A stretch of 44,946 nt of DNA from assembly GCA_023435985.1 (NCBI GenBank), contig JAEZKY010000039.1:1-44946 (forward strand), read 5' to 3'. The DNA is from Bacillota bacterium. Lineage in GTDB: Bacteria > Bacillota > Clostridia > Clostridiales > Clostridiaceae. Shown here piece by piece: positions 32,996 through 41,586 of the stretch; within the stretch, counting starts at the first letter, position 1; every line of letters starts with the position of its first letter. Under the pieces are notes generated by a model, which had not been told where the DNA came from, searched no databases, and worked only from the letters and a program-made list of their open reading frames with translations. A program made the translations under genes and the position numbers.

Positions 32996-33350
32996 AGTTT
33001 CTAGGGCTAGAGGATGTGGGTATGGTTATTTAAGTGAAAAGAGGAATCTAGTATCATAAGTAAATGAGGAATTTACTAAAATTCGATAAATGAAGGCAAT
33101 GAAATATAACTATTCATTGCCTATAAATGTTTATTTCCCTTGTTTTAAGTGTTATAGTCCCCAAAGAAGATTTATGCAATAGTAACTGACATCTTGTTTT
33201 TATATAGGAAATAGGAAACGGCCTGCGGAAGTGGCTGTGGATAACATTCTATCCTTATAAATTTACAATATCGCTCAGTACAAATTCTTCGTTATAAAAA
33301 AGCCGATTACCATAGCAGAATAGTTTATATTTTATCTTATGTAACAAACT
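32996..33350. other. Spacer between TVP38-like and hxlR-2
   Basis: 355 bases. A terminator-like hairpin lies at 33094-33122. The stretch 33175-33250 is slightly G+C-richer (GAAACGGCCTGCGGAAGTGG) and may be a gene remnant, but no homologous frame is recognised. The rest is AT-rich. Confidence 0.45.
33094..33122 (+). terminator. Hairpin after TVP38-like gene
   Basis: Perfect 10-bp stem AGGCAATGAA / TTCATTGCCT (33094-33103, 33113-33122), followed by ATAAATGTTT. The U-run is imperfect and the hairpin is about 100 bases past the stop. Confidence 0.6.
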
Positions 33351-33677
33351 TTAGCCGTTTTCTTGACCCCACTGAGACATAAGCTTCATTATTGGAATGA
33401 GTGTTTTTCCTTTATCAGTTAAACTATATTCTACTTTTGGTGGAATTTGATTATATTGTTCTCTATGAATAATGTCGCTATCCTCTAGTTCTTTAAGTTG
33501 TTGGCTTAAAGTCCTATGAGCTATAACTTGTACTTTATTTTTTAATTCGCCATAACGTAGCATTCCATACTTAGATAGCAAAAACAATATTATCCATTTC
33601 CATTTTCCGCTTACGATTGACAAAGTATAAATCATAGGGCAGTCTTCTCTAAACTTAAGTTCGTGTTCATTTTCCAT
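33351..33677 (-). CDS. HxlR-family regulator (second copy)
   Basis: 108 aa. The conserved single Cys lies in EDCPMIYTLSIVSGKWKWII (about 12-31). The winged-helix region includes RYGELKNKVQVIAHRTLSQQ and the wing YNQIPPKVEYSLTDKG. It is shorter than the other HxlR protein in this window (130 aa), lacking the N-terminal extension. It is divergent from an FMN reductase; repeats AGTAT (33708-33712) and ATACT (33728-33732) in the spacer could be an operator. SD AAGGAGG precedes ATG on the minus strand. It probably responds to quinones or electrophiles. Confidence 0.88.
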   Translation of the reverse strand: MENEHELKFREDCPMIYTLSIVSGKWKWIILFLLSKYGMLRYGELKNKVQVIAHRTLSQQLKELEDSDIIHREQYNQIPPKVEYSLTDKGKTLIPIMKLMSQWGQENG

Positions 33678-33806
33678 AATATTTTCCTCCTTACTTACTT
33701 ATTGTTTAGTATATAACAATAATGTGCATACTTTATTTTTATAAAATAATCATATACAATACAAATAGAGATTGCAATCGCTAAAAAATAAAAAATGGAG
33801 GCTTAT

Positions 33807-34484
33807 ATGAAAGTTATAGTAATAAATGGTAGTCCAAGAAAGAATGGGACAACTTCAATTCTATTGAATGAAGCAATTAAAGGGGCAGTTTCACAAGGAG
33901 CAGAAACAGAACTAATAAATCTTTATGATTTTAATTATAAAGGTTGTAAGGGGTGCTTAGCGTGCAAAAACAAAGATGGAAAAAGTTATGGTATGTGCGC
34001 TATAAAAGATGAGCTGACTCCAATTCTTGAAAAAGTTATTGATGCAGATGCTGTTATCATTGGTTCTCCTATATACTTTAGTTCTCTTACAGGCGAAGCA
34101 AGATCTTTTATGGAAAGATTAATATGGCCTCGTATGGGGTTTGAAGGTTCTGGTTCTCCCAAAAAAATTATACCGACTGGTTATATTTATACTATGAATG
34201 TAGAGAATATAACAGACGATGTACTTGGTTATAGTTATAAGGATCATTTTAAAAGCATTGAATTGCAGACACAATGGGGGATGGGAGCAGCTGAATCACT
34301 GAGCGTTACTAGGATTTATAATTATCCACTAGAAACAGAGTATTCAAAGTATTTTTCGACACTAATTAACCCAAATGGTACTGTAGAAGATACTGAGAAA
34401 CGAAAGGAAGAGTTTATAACAGATTGTGATAAAGCTTTTGAGCTAGGCATTAAGCTTGCAAAACAAAGTACTATTTCTAATTAA
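33807..34484 (+). CDS. Flavodoxin-fold NAD(P)H-dependent FMN reductase / iron-sulfur-flavoprotein-like
   Basis: 225 aa; ATG 33807 has TGGAGG (33796-33801) upstream, whereas the earlier in-frame ATG overlaps that SD. The flavin loop VINGSPRKNGTTSILL (about 5-20) and GSPIYFSSLTGEARSFMERL (about 83-102) are diagnostic. CKGCLACKNKDGKSYGMCAI (about 46-65) has four Cys, resembling the compact cluster region of iron-sulfur flavoproteins; whether it binds a cluster or is a disulfide is unknown. It reduces quinones or other acceptors. It is divergent from HxlR, its probable regulator, and is followed by a Dabb protein. Confidence 0.88.
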   Translation: MKVIVINGSPRKNGTTSILLNEAIKGAVSQGAETELINLYDFNYKGCKGCLACKNKDGKSYGMCAIKDELTPILEKVIDADAVIIGSPIYFSSLTGEARSFMERLIWPRMGFEGSGSPKKIIPTGYIYTMNVENITDDVLGYSYKDHFKSIELQTQWGMGAAESLSVTRIYNYPLETEYSKYFSTLINPNGTVEDTEKRKEEFITDCDKAFELGIKLAKQSTISN

Positions 34485-34524
34485 TCATAATAAACATATT
34501 TAAATATAAAGGGGGGATTGTAAA

Positions 34525-34812
34525 ATGATTACGAATAATGTAATGCTTAGGCTTGAGGAAAGAAGCAATGAAAATATCCAAAAGGCAAGAAATATTTTGT
34601 TAAGTATGAAAGGTAAGATTGAAATTCTACGTGATATAAAAGTAGAAGTTGCTATACATGAAGGAGAATATGATATTTTGCTCATTACTAAGTTTGATTC
34701 GATGGAAGATTTGAATAACTATCAGGTCCACCCGGTTCATCTTGAAGTACAAAAATATATTCTCAGTGTTCTTAAGACTGCAGCATCTTTATGCTATGAA
34801 TCCATGGATTAA
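34525..34812 (+). CDS. Stress-responsive Dabb-family protein
   Basis: 95 aa with the dimeric alpha/beta-barrel pattern: VMLRLEERSNENIQKARNIL, VEVAIHEGEYDILLITKFDS, and the hallmark HPVHLEVQKYI (about 71-81) near the end. The family includes enzymes and stress proteins acting on aromatic or polyketide-like compounds; the role here is unknown. A GGGGGGA SD precedes ATG 34525, 40 bases after the FMN reductase stop, so both belong to the HxlR-controlled unit. Confidence 0.85.
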   Translation: MITNNVMLRLEERSNENIQKARNILLSMKGKIEILRDIKVEVAIHEGEYDILLITKFDSMEDLNNYQVHPVHLEVQKYILSVLKTAASLCYESMD

Positions 34813-35155
34813 TATAAATAAATCCATGAAATAATAGATAAACTGCACCTTGTAAGATAGATGCAGAAAAAGAGGTAAAAAGTAAAAATCAAAAGGATTA
34901 ATAAAAAAATATATTTAAAAGATGGAATAGTAATTGTTAATATATGTAAAGATAATATATTAACAATGAATCCAATTAATGAAAGAGAACCAAGTCAAAA
35001 TGAATGAGGTTCTCCTTCTTCTTTTTTTCAAGAATAATATTTATGGTAAATATTTTAATACTAATAATCGGGTTAGGAAACTTAAGCGTTACATTGGTAC
35101 ATACTGATATGTTTTTATGCTTAATGTCTAAGACATATTTCCCGTTACTTCAAGA
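34813..35155. other. Spacer after the Dabb gene with inverted repeat
   Basis: 343 bases. Contains a perfect 13-bp inverted repeat ATTGTTAATATAT / ATATATTAACAAT (34933-34945, 34955-34967), then the terminator at 34985-35028. An open frame across both encodes KDGIVIVNICKDNILTMNPI and more but has no start or SD, and may be the tail of a lost gene. Confidence 0.5.
34985..35028 (+). terminator. Terminator downstream of the Dabb gene
   Basis: GAGAACC (34985-34991) pairs with GGTTCTC (35008-35014), followed by CTTCTTCTTTTTTTC. It ends transcription from the left or a lost gene. Confidence 0.8.
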
Positions 35156-36349
35156 TTAATTGTTCTCTAGCATATTTTCTTTAATAACATTTGATAATAT
35201 TTTAATTCCTTCTCTTATTTTCTCTTCATTAATATTTGTGTAGTTCAAGCGTAAGGTGTTTTTATGACCACCATTTGGGAAAAATGCTTCTCCTGAAATA
35301 AAAGCTATACCATTTTTCAATGCACATTTTAATAAGTCCTTGCTGTCCATATAAGTTGGAAGTGTAACCCAGAGAAAAAAGCCTCCATTAGGTTCAGTAT
35401 ATTTAACTTCTTTGGGAAAGTCAGCTTTAATTGCATTAAGCATAGCATCTCTCCTATTTTTATAAATTGCTATATTTTTTTCTATATGTGCTTTAACATC
35501 ATATTTTTCAAAGAACTTTGTTATCTGCATCTGAGAAAATATATTTGTATGAAGATCTGAACCTTGTCTAAACAAGACAAATTTTTTTATAATTTCTTTG
35601 TGAGCACAAATCCATCCAATTCTGAAGCCTGGACAAACGATTTTTGAAAAGGTACTGAGATAAATAACTCGGTCTTCAGTATCAAGACTTTTCAATGAAG
35701 GAAGATATTGCCCAGTAAAATTCAACTCACTGTAGGGACTATCTTCAACTATTAAAATATTATATTTGTTTGCCAGCTCAATTATTGATTTTCGTCGTTC
35801 AAAACTTAATGTAACTCCTGTTGGATTTTGGAAATCTGGTATAGTATAAAGAAACTTAATATTTTTACTGTTTTTAAGTTTTTCTTCTAAGACTTCCGGG
35901 TCTAAACCTTCATTATCTATAAAGATCTCTTCAAGCTTTGGATAAAAAGGTTTAAAGGCATTAATTGCGGAAAGATATGTAGGGCTTTCGCAGATTATAG
36001 TATCACCTTCATCAATAAATGCCTTTGCAGTTAGATCCAAGCCTTGCTGAGAGCCTGAAATAATCAGTATATTATCTATGTCTGTATTGATTCCTCTTTC
36101 TCTCATAATTTCAATAATGACTTTTCTAAGCTTATCATATCCTTCAGAGGTCGAATATTGCATACTTTTTCCACCATAGTCTGAAAGTATTTCATTACAA
36201 ATAACCTTCATTTCATCTACTGGAAATGTTTCCTCTGAAGGAAGTCCACCTCCGAATGAAATAATATTATTGTTTCCTATTAATTTTAATAGTTCCCTTA
36301 TTTCAGAAGCTTCAATTGTATCACTTCTTTTTGAAAATTTAATATTCAT
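35156..36349 (-). CDS. PLP-dependent class I/II aminotransferase (LysN-like)
   Basis: About 397 aa from the ATG at 36349, preceded on the minus strand by AAAGGA about 12 bases upstream; an ATG at 36379 in the same frame has no SD. The fold-type I signature is complete: ISFGGGLPSEETFP near the N-terminus, SGSQQGLDLTAKAFIDEGD, FQNPTGVTLS, the PLP Lys in STFSKIVCPGFRIGW (about residues 223-237), and NGGFFLWVTLP. The family includes 2-aminoadipate and branched-chain/aromatic aminotransferases. It is co-transcribed with the LysE exporter; together they suggest amino-acid overflow control. Confidence 0.9.
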   Translation of the reverse strand: MNIKFSKRSDTIEASEIRELLKLIGNNNIISFGGGLPSEETFPVDEMKVICNEILSDYGGKSMQYSTSEGYDKLRKVIIEIMRERGINTDIDNILIISGSQQGLDLTAKAFIDEGDTIICESPTYLSAINAFKPFYPKLEEIFIDNEGLDPEVLEEKLKNSKNIKFLYTIPDFQNPTGVTLSFERRKSIIELANKYNILIVEDSPYSELNFTGQYLPSLKSLDTEDRVIYLSTFSKIVCPGFRIGWICAHKEIIKKFVLFRQGSDLHTNIFSQMQITKFFEKYDVKAHIEKNIAIYKNRRDAMLNAIKADFPKEVKYTEPNGGFFLWVTLPTYMDSKDLLKCALKNGIAFISGEAFFPNGGHKNTLRLNYTNINEEKIREGIKILSNVIKENMLENN

Positions 36350-36390
36350 GTTAAACATCATTCCTTTCGTTGTGTTCATGGTACAAGAAA

Positions 36391-36996
36391 TTATAAATGA
36401 ATTAAAAGTTTAAAATCGGGAACTGATAATGCACAATATACCAAGAGAGATGCCATAACAATATTGAATAACTTTTTATGACGACTAAGAATTTTTTGAA
36501 ATAATGAACCAAAAAGAGTCCAGCAGGACATCGATATAAATCCTACGAATGCGAGGAGTATAGCAAATAAGTATAATATTATGCTCGATTTATAGTAGGG
36601 TATTATAAAAATTGAAGTTACCGTTATACCATAAAGTATTGTTTTAGGATTCATGAATTGCATAAGCATTCCAGATTTAAATGTGTTGATACTGTAATCA
36701 TTAATTGCATTTGAGTTAGAACTACTTTTGAGTATCTTGATAGCTAAATATATTATGTATGCCGAACTAAATACCTCCATAGACAACTTTATGTTGGGAA
36801 GAAGTTTAAATAAAAATAAGTTGAGATAACCACACAATAACATGATCACAGCCATACCAGCTGTAGCGCCTAGAACAAATTTCAATGTTTTTTTATATCC
36901 AAAGTTAGTACCATTTGTCATAGACATAATATTATTTGGACCAGGCGTAAAAGTTGAAACAATAACATAAGATAAAAGTGCAGATAAATTGAACAT
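36391..36996 (-). CDS. LysE-family amino-acid exporter
   Basis: 201 aa, about six membrane segments. The N-terminal VSTFTPGPNNIMSMTNGTNF (about 13-32) is the LysE/RhtB signature PGPN...A/G. Mid-protein GMLMQFMNPKTILYGITVT is the second conserved loop. It exports basic, branched-chain or other amino acids. SD GGAGG precedes ATG on the minus strand. It lies 11-42 bases upstream of the aminotransferase (same strand), so the two form an operon. A divergent LysR gene starts 130 bases away. Confidence 0.92.
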   Translation of the reverse strand: MFNLSALLSYVIVSTFTPGPNNIMSMTNGTNFGYKKTLKFVLGATAGMAVIMLLCGYLNLFLFKLLPNIKLSMEVFSSAYIIYLAIKILKSSSNSNAINDYSINTFKSGMLMQFMNPKTILYGITVTSIFIIPYYKSSIILYLFAILLAFVGFISMSCWTLFGSLFQKILSRHKKLFNIVMASLLVYCALSVPDFKLLIHL

Positions 36997-37052
36997 AGCT
37001 GACCTCCTTAATAATTAAATTTGAAAAGATAGTAACAATATGATATCATGCT

Positions 37053-37065
37053 ACTAATAATTAGT
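37053..37065. promoter_or_regulatory. Candidate LysR operator
   Basis: ACTAATAATTAGT is a perfect 13-base palindrome in the 129-base spacer between lysE and lysR, in the position where LysR proteins usually bind. Confidence 0.35.
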
Positions 37066-37125
37066 GAAATCAATAGTTTAAATTGTAACAATCAAAATAA
37101 ATGATTGATTTGGAGGTATATACAA

Positions 37126-38013
37126 ATGGAATTTCGTCAATTAAATGCATTTATTACCGTAGCTAAGCTGAGTAATTTTACAAAAGCAGCATTTGAACTA
37201 GGATATTCGCAATCTGCTATCACTGCTCAGATACAACAGTTAGAAAAAGAATTAGGTGTTAATTTATTTGAAAGATTAGGGAAGAATATATCTTTGACTT
37301 CAGAAGGGGAACAGTTTCTTGTTTATGCTAAACAAATAATTAAGCTTTGTGATGAAGCAAAAAGCAATTTAAGTACATCAGATGTAGTAAAGGGAACTTT
37401 GACAATAGGGGCTAATGAATCACTTTGTGCTGTAAGGCTCCCTCCTCTATTAAAAGAATTTCATGACCGTTATCCGGAAATTGAAATTCTTTTAAAAATG
37501 GAAAGTAATACTAAATGTAAAACATTGATAAGAGAAAATCAGATTGATGTTGCTTTTATTATTGGTCAGAAAATCAATACTTCTGAGTTAATTACAGAAT
37601 TGGAATTTCCTGAACCTTTAGTTTTATTAGCAGCCCCAGGACATCCACTTACTTTCAAGAAATATGTTTATCCTGAAGATATTGATGACTGTAACATAAT
37701 TGTTTCAGAAAAAGGCTGTGGTTACCGAAATCTTTTTGAACAAAGTCTCAATGATGCTGGGGTAACTCCGAAATCAATAATGGAAATGGGCAGTATCCAA
37801 TCAATCAAACAATTGACAATGAGCGGACTTGGAATAACGCTGCTTCCCAAGATTGCTGCTCAGGAGGAGCTGAAACGAAATGAATTGATAGAACTTCATT
37901 GGTGGGAAGATTCTTTTTATTTGACTACGCAAATGGTATATCATAGGGATAAGTGGGTTTCAAGGGCATTAAGAGCTTTTATAAATTTGAGTAAAGAAAT
38001 GATGAATAGTTAA
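37126..38013 (+). CDS. LysR-family regulator (lysE/aminotransferase)
   Basis: 295 aa from ATG 37126, after TTTGGAGG. The N-terminal HTH LSNFTKAAFELGYSQSAITA (about 15-34) and the QIQQLEKELGVNLFERLGK linker are diagnostic. The effector domain (about 90-290) is a periplasmic-binding-protein-like fold. It is divergent from the exporter and aminotransferase and is probably their activator, with an amino acid as co-inducer. Confidence 0.91.
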   Translation: MEFRQLNAFITVAKLSNFTKAAFELGYSQSAITAQIQQLEKELGVNLFERLGKNISLTSEGEQFLVYAKQIIKLCDEAKSNLSTSDVVKGTLTIGANESLCAVRLPPLLKEFHDRYPEIEILLKMESNTKCKTLIRENQIDVAFIIGQKINTSELITELEFPEPLVLLAAPGHPLTFKKYVYPEDIDDCNIIVSEKGCGYRNLFEQSLNDAGVTPKSIMEMGSIQSIKQLTMSGLGITLLPKIAAQEELKRNELIELHWWEDSFYLTTQMVYHRDKWVSRALRAFINLSKEMMNS

Positions 38014-38029
38014 TCGAATTTCACGTATT

Positions 38030-38063
38030 AAAAGCTATAAGGTACCAATACCTTATAGCTTTT
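38030..38063. terminator. Terminator between lysR and the dehydrogenase
   Basis: Perfect 15-bp stem AAAAGCTATAAGGTA / TACCTTATAGCTTTT (38030-38044, 38049-38063) around a CCAA loop, 16 bases past the LysR stop. It also faces the convergent dehydrogenase gene. Confidence 0.9.
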
Positions 38064-38154
38064 ATAACTATCACTCCATATAATCCCATCTACTTTATAT
38101 ATAATATTCATATACGAAGTAGAATAAAGAGCTCTTATTTTTATTGTACTAAAA

Positions 38155-39099
38155 CTATAACTGATTGAGCTTGCTTTTAGGCTCTTCACCATTCTCTACA
38201 CGCTTTATATTATTCACGAAGAAATCATATCTTTTTTTATGGAATTTGAGACCATCAGGCAAGCCTGCTGTATGAGGAGTAAGTATAACATTTCTTAGAT
38301 TTCGGAGTTCACTTTCAATTGGAAGAGGTTCAGATTCAAACACATCAAGGCATGCTCCTGAAATGTCCTTGTTTTTTAAGGCATCTATCAAGTCTCTTTC
38401 ATTGATAATCCCCCCACGGGCTGTATTGACAAAAAGTGCAGTATTCTTCATTTTCTTGAATACATCTTTGTTGATCAGCTGTTTGGTTTGCTGATTAAAG
38501 GATACATGTACACTTACTATGTCCGATGCGCTTACAAGAGTATCGAAATCCGTCATTTTCACAAAACTGTCAGACTGTACAACGGGATTTCTAGCATAAA
38601 CCAGAACATTCATATCAAAAACCCTGCAAAACTCAGCTACTTTTTTACCGATGGCACCAAAGCCTATAATCCCAATTGTTTTACCTTTTAATTCACTCCC
38701 TGTATACTGCAATTCATTTTCATCTATCCTATTCTTCATGAAAGCATCAAGAAACGGTATGTTTTTATAATAAGACAATATCACCGCCATTACGTGTTCG
38801 GCAACTGCTTGTGCATTCACTCCTGCAGCATTTGCCGCCCAAATGCCATACTGAGTGCAAGCATCTATATCTACATTGTCAAATCCTGCACCCGTCTGTA
38901 CCAACTTTAATTTTTTTGCTATAGAAAGCAAACTGCAATCCACTTTAATGTGTTCAGGTATGAGTACCTGACAATCTTCAATATGATGCAACATTTCTTT
39001 TTCGGGCTGGACAATTACAATGTCCCAGTCTTCTGGAAAATGCCTTACAATATTTGATTTTGAGGTCTCAGTAAAATATCCGACTATAAGAATTTTCAT
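38155..39099 (-). CDS. D-2-hydroxyacid dehydrogenase (D-isomer specific family)
   Basis: About 314 aa from ATG 39099 with AAAGGTGG upstream; a longer frame from 39117 overlaps the SD. Family features: GIIGFGAIGKKVAEFCRVFD (NAD-binding loop, about 144-163), NTARGGIINERDLIDAL with the substrate Arg (about 226-242), CLDVFESEPLP with the catalytic Glu (about 252-262), and LTPHTAG with the catalytic His (about 274-280). It reduces 2-keto acids to D-hydroxy acids or runs the reverse. It is downstream of a phosphatase-superfamily gene on the same strand, so the two may form a short catabolic operon. Confidence 0.9.
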   Translation of the reverse strand: MKILIVGYFTETSKSNIVRHFPEDWDIVIVQPEKEMLHHIEDCQVLIPEHIKVDCSLLSIAKKLKLVQTGAGFDNVDIDACTQYGIWAANAAGVNAQAVAEHVMAVILSYYKNIPFLDAFMKNRIDENELQYTGSELKGKTIGIIGFGAIGKKVAEFCRVFDMNVLVYARNPVVQSDSFVKMTDFDTLVSASDIVSVHVSFNQQTKQLINKDVFKKMKNTALFVNTARGGIINERDLIDALKNKDISGACLDVFESEPLPIESELRNLRNVILTPHTAGLPDGLKFHKKRYDFFVNNIKRVENGEEPKSKLNQL

Positions 39100-39187
39100 T
39101 TTTAAACCACCTTTCATGCTCTATATCTATTTCGAAGAAAATCCGTTTGATGTTTGCAATTAGAATAGCTGCAAAATGTCTACACTG

Positions 39188-40303
39188 CTATCTAGATAAC
39201 AATTGCAAAATATTTGAAGTTATATCTTTACTGAATTGATACTTTTCTTGTGATGCAGCAGGATTAATTGCTGCTAAAGGTATTTCCCTTTCATAAAGGG
39301 AGCCGTGAGTTCGTACGTCTTTAGTATTTAAATAAATACCTTCAATTTCGGCAAATGCATAATCTTCAGAGGCAAAAATGACGTAGTCTCCTATACCATT
39401 TATTGGCAAATGATAAAGTTCAGCAGCTTCTTTTTTGTTCAAAATTTTGTCAACTGATATTTGAGCAGATACAAATTCAAGATACTTTTCCATTTCATCT
39501 GCATTTTTCATATATACATAAAGTGTTCCACCTTCCTGATACGCATGATTTTCAATATATCTATCTTTCATTGGAGGTACGCATACAACATGAAAACCTG
39601 CTTGTTCAGATAAATTTTGAAAATTTACAAGAGTAGTTTTTTTATTCATTCCATGGTCAGCAGTAATATAAATCTGGCGGGTTGGTTCTAATTTGTGTAT
39701 TTTTTTGATGCAGTTATCAATATCGTTTATTTGCTTTTTAGCCTGTTCAGAGTTTGGTCCATAATGATGCATAATATAGTCATTAGTAGTGCAGTACACT
39801 ATTTCAGGAGATTCTTTTTGTATGCACTTATAGGCTGCATCTAAAATCCATTTGCTACTTTCTACACTTTGTATTTTTGGCGGCACAGAAATGCCTAGCT
39901 GCTCTAAAAGGTTAAGGTCAGGCTTTTCAGCACTAATTCCTAAATCAACATCTTCTCCATATACTTCAAGAATCTTTCCTTTTACTGTCAATAAAGCAGT
40001 TTTACCACCAATACTTTTAATGTGCTGTAATATTGTAGTAGCTTTCATAAATCCTTTCTCTTGTATAAATCCAGACTTTCCTGTTATGTGATCATAAAAG
40101 AAATTTCCTACCATTTGTGTCTCATTTGGCCAAAGTCCTGACAGAATAGAAGCGTGATTAACGTTGGTTACTGTAGGAACTGCACCATAAATATTTTTTA
40201 TGAACCCTCTTTGTTCACATAAACTATAAATATTTGGTGCATTTTCCAAAGTAAAATACTCTGGAGAGCACCCATCAATGACAACAATCAATATTTTTTG
40301 CAT
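39188..40303 (-). CDS. Alkaline-phosphatase-superfamily hydrolase, phosphonoacetate-hydrolase-like
   Basis: 371 aa without signal peptide, so cytoplasmic. Metal- and nucleophile-binding residues of the superfamily are visible: Asp10 in VVIDGCSPEY, nucleophile-candidate Thr46 in PTVTNVNHASI, Asp175 and His179/180 in NDYIMHHYGP, Asp216-His217 in TADHGMN, and His333 in RTHGSL. The TN(V/P)N and ADHGMN signatures recall phosphonoacetate hydrolase (PhnA), which splits C-P bonds, but nucleotide pyrophosphatase/phosphodiesterases are close relatives. A phosphonate role is an inference; without a search the substrate is not certain. It sits upstream of the D-2-hydroxyacid dehydrogenase and is divergent from a LysR gene. 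Confidence 0.75.
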   Translation of the reverse strand: MQKILIVVIDGCSPEYFTLENAPNIYSLCEQRGFIKNIYGAVPTVTNVNHASILSGLWPNETQMVGNFFYDHITGKSGFIQEKGFMKATTILQHIKSIGGKTALLTVKGKILEVYGEDVDLGISAEKPDLNLLEQLGISVPPKIQSVESSKWILDAAYKCIQKESPEIVYCTTNDYIMHHYGPNSEQAKKQINDIDNCIKKIHKLEPTRQIYITADHGMNKKTTLVNFQNLSEQAGFHVVCVPPMKDRYIENHAYQEGGTLYVYMKNADEMEKYLEFVSAQISVDKILNKKEAAELYHLPINGIGDYVIFASEDYAFAEIEGIYLNTKDVRTHGSLYEREIPLAAINPAASQEKYQFSKDITSNILQLLSR

Positions 40304-40432
40304 AATTTACATCCCCTTTAATCAAGACACTTATTTATTTTTAGATTATCACCTCTATAATGCTTTGTAAAATATGAATAATATTATATAATGATTAGTA
40401 AATACTTAACTATATGAAATGGGGGATTTCAA

Positions 40433-41326
40433 TTGACAATTCGTGATTTAGAAATATTTGTAGAAGTTTGTACTCAAATGAGCATGAGTAAAGCTGCTCA
40501 AAAATTATATATATCGCCATCATCCATCAGCCAGTCAATATCAGCGCTGGAGAATGAATATAATACAAAGTTATTTGAGCGATTATCTAAAAAACTATAT
40601 TTGACTTCTAATGGAAAGGAATTGCTTTTTCATGCAAAACAATTATTATATGATTTAGGGCAAATGAACTTAAAAATGAGAAATCTTTCCTATCAAGGAC
40701 TAGTACGAATTGGGGTTTGTACCACAATTGGTCATAAACTGATTTACCCAATATTAGAGAAATTCCAGAACCTTTATCCTTCTGTAAATATTCAAGTTGA
40801 AATTGGAAATAGCTCCTACATAGAACAAAAGATATTATCATATGATTTGGATGTAGCCATTATTCAAATGGAATCTCCTTGCAATGAGTTAACATATATT
40901 GATTTTTTAGATGATAAACTAATGCTTGTTTGCCATCCAGAAAATCACTTTGCTGAACAAACAATTAAAATTAATCAATTACGTTCAGAACCAATAATAG
41001 CCCGTGAATCTGGAAGTAGGACTCAAAAAATGCTTCAAGATATTTTTGATGAATCGCATATTATTCCTAATGTTACATGGATTTGCAAAAGTATTGATTC
41101 TATAAAAGAAGCTGTAATTCATAACAAAGGAATAGCACTTTTATCTCAATACTTAATACAAGACGAATTAAAAAACGGAAAAATAGCAAAAATAAATTTA
41201 GAAGAATATAACTGTGCAAGGAAGTTCTATGTTTCATATCATAAAAACAAGCACTTAACAGAATATATGCATAACTTTATAATGCTGTGTAATACAATAA
41301 AGGAGGAGAATCCCAAAAAGGTGTGA
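40433..41326 (+). CDS. LysR-family regulator (phosphatase/dehydrogenase operon)
   Basis: 297 aa with a TTG start (40433) after GGGGGA (40421-40426); no ATG lies at suitable spacing. The N-terminal HTH MSMSKAAQKLYISPSSISQSISALEN (about 16-41) and the EYNTKLFERLSKKLYLT linker are typical of LysR. The effector domain covers about 90-290. It is divergent from the phosphonoacetate-hydrolase-like gene across 129 bases and is probably its regulator. Confidence 0.9.
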   Translation: MTIRDLEIFVEVCTQMSMSKAAQKLYISPSSISQSISALENEYNTKLFERLSKKLYLTSNGKELLFHAKQLLYDLGQMNLKMRNLSYQGLVRIGVCTTIGHKLIYPILEKFQNLYPSVNIQVEIGNSSYIEQKILSYDLDVAIIQMESPCNELTYIDFLDDKLMLVCHPENHFAEQTIKINQLRSEPIIARESGSRTQKMLQDIFDESHIIPNVTWICKSIDSIKEAVIHNKGIALLSQYLIQDELKNGKIAKINLEEYNCARKFYVSYHKNKHLTEYMHNFIMLCNTIKEENPKKV

Positions 41327-41395
41327 TAGTAGTCTGGCTATATTACCTATATGTTGAGAAGCATAATGCTCATGAGTTTATTGGGAGGTCAACGT

Positions 41396-41494
41396 ATGGT
41401 AGGAGAATTAGCAAAAAAAAAGCATGCATTAAGCTACAAACAGCAACATTTAATTTATTTAAAATGGTTAACTAAAATAAAAAAATATTGCTAG
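41396..41494 (+). CDS. Possible 32-aa small protein
   Basis: ATG 41396 follows TGGGAGGTC, an ideal SD, seven bases away. The product (MVGELAKKKHALSYKQQHLI...) is basic and ends in KKYC. The stop codon lies inside the following terminator stem. It is the third gene-like unit after lysR. It may be the start of a decayed gene, since a longer overlapping frame from GTG 41323 also looks protein-like (EKHNAHEFIGRSTYGRRISK). No function is claimed. Confidence 0.35.
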   Translation: MVGELAKKKHALSYKQQHLIYLKWLTKIKKYC

Positions 41495-41520
41495 AAATCA
41501 AAATTTCCAGCAATATTTTA
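41481..41520. terminator. Bidirectional terminator between lysR region and symporter
   Basis: AAATATTGCTAGAAAT (41483-41498) pairs with ATTTCCAGCAATATTT (41503-41518), one mismatch, with A-run before and TTTTA after. It can serve both the plus-strand lysR region and the minus-strand symporter. Confidence 0.85.
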
Positions 41521-41586
41521 ATAATAGATTTTCTATCAATATAAAATTATCTAGAGCCTCCATTTTTTAGAGTCTACTATATATTT

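Noticed and set aside
33175..33250. G+C-richer patch as a gene remnant
   Set aside because: No frame resembles a known family; too short to call.
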